Shown here in pieces: positions 63,925 to 64,000 of a stretch of 64,000 bases of DNA. The notes under the pieces were generated by a model. The model was not told the origin of the DNA. It was given only the letters and a program-made list of their open reading frames with translations, and made no database searches. Position numbers and translations under genes: made by a program. Each line of letters opens with the position of its first letter. Within the stretch, counting starts at the first letter, position 1. The stretch is taken from contig NZ_LKBT01000015.1 of assembly GCF_002699985.1 (NCBI RefSeq), positions 37,817-101,816 on the forward strand, in the 5' to 3' direction. Source of the DNA: Pseudomonas sp. ICMP 561. Lineage in GTDB: Bacteria > Pseudomonadota > Gammaproteobacteria > Pseudomonadales > Pseudomonadaceae.

Positions 63925-64000
63925 TGGCTTTAGCCGGGAGAGCGGTGGTTCTGGCGAAGAAGGTTTGGCGGATGTTCCGACGTCCTCCCGGCTGAAGCCG
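63925..64000. repeat. Palindrome of the GGCTTTAGCCGGGAG family, at the right edge
   Basis: Left arm TGGCTTTAGCCGGGAG (63925-63940), right arm CTCCCGGCTGAAGCCG (63985-64000). It may continue past the window. Relative of 48299-48374. Confidence 0.65.

Overview
The window reads as a Pseudomonas chromosome, most likely P. fluorescens group. The evidence is the gene order glnA - secreted chorismate mutase - two DUF4124 genes - ntrBC, the thiI-typA pair, the linked DUF2868/DUF3482 genes, many Pseudomonas-type REP palindromes of the form (T)GGAGCG...GCTTGCCCGCGA, and coding sequence that is generally GC-rich. Species cannot be named from sequence alone.

Layout. 1-9.3 kb holds core genes: folA (cut by the left edge), a membrane protein plus GTPase pair, a YkgJ-type cysteine-cluster protein, typA, thiI and glnA. 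9.5-14.2 kb holds chorismate mutase, two DUF4124 proteins and ntrBC; sigma54-type -24/-12 elements lie before both glnA and ntrB, so the ammonium-assimilation enzyme and its regulators sit together. 14.7-17.9 kb has an SDR oxidoreductase and a BCCT choline/betaine transporter with a BetI-like operator. 18.0-26.8 kb is an accessory type VI secretion island on the minus strand: vgrG, DUF4123 adaptor, a large VasX/BTH_I2691-like effector, then three AT-rich paralogous membrane proteins that are probably immunity proteins. 26.9-40.5 kb is a sulfur-acquisition region: epsC, dcyD, a cystine ABC transporter (tcyJ, tcyL, tcyN), two SfnB-like flavoenzymes, an FMN monooxygenase, metQ-metN-metI and a methyltransferase. 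41.4 kb has a REP-associated tyrosine transposase between REP palindromes. 42-47.3 kb is a TriABC-like RND efflux operon with two adaptor lipoproteins. 47.7-50.5 kb holds an AAA ATPase between two direct copies of a 0.55-kb unit (small DUF6124-type gene, long leader, promoter). 50.7-55.7 kb has a sulfonate/sulfate-ester ABC transporter with a TauD-family dioxygenase and a second metQ. 55.8-61.6 kb is a three-gene RHS locus with the RHS protein split into two overlapping ORFs. 62-63.6 kb holds a sigma54-type AAA+ protein and an alpha/beta hydrolase.

The most unusual signal is the leader of the two DUF6124-type genes. Both copies keep a sigma70-like promoter and a set of helices that together form a pseudoknot. 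The flanks of the two copies are almost identical, but one helix has completely different sequence in each copy and still pairs. In one copy that helix needs G-U wobbles that exist only on the gene's sense strand. The apparent ORF through this leader changes frame between copies. This argues for a structured, rapidly diversifying cis-regulatory or otherwise functional RNA. The VgrG-linked effector with three paralogous immunity-like genes and the split RHS locus are the next most interesting.
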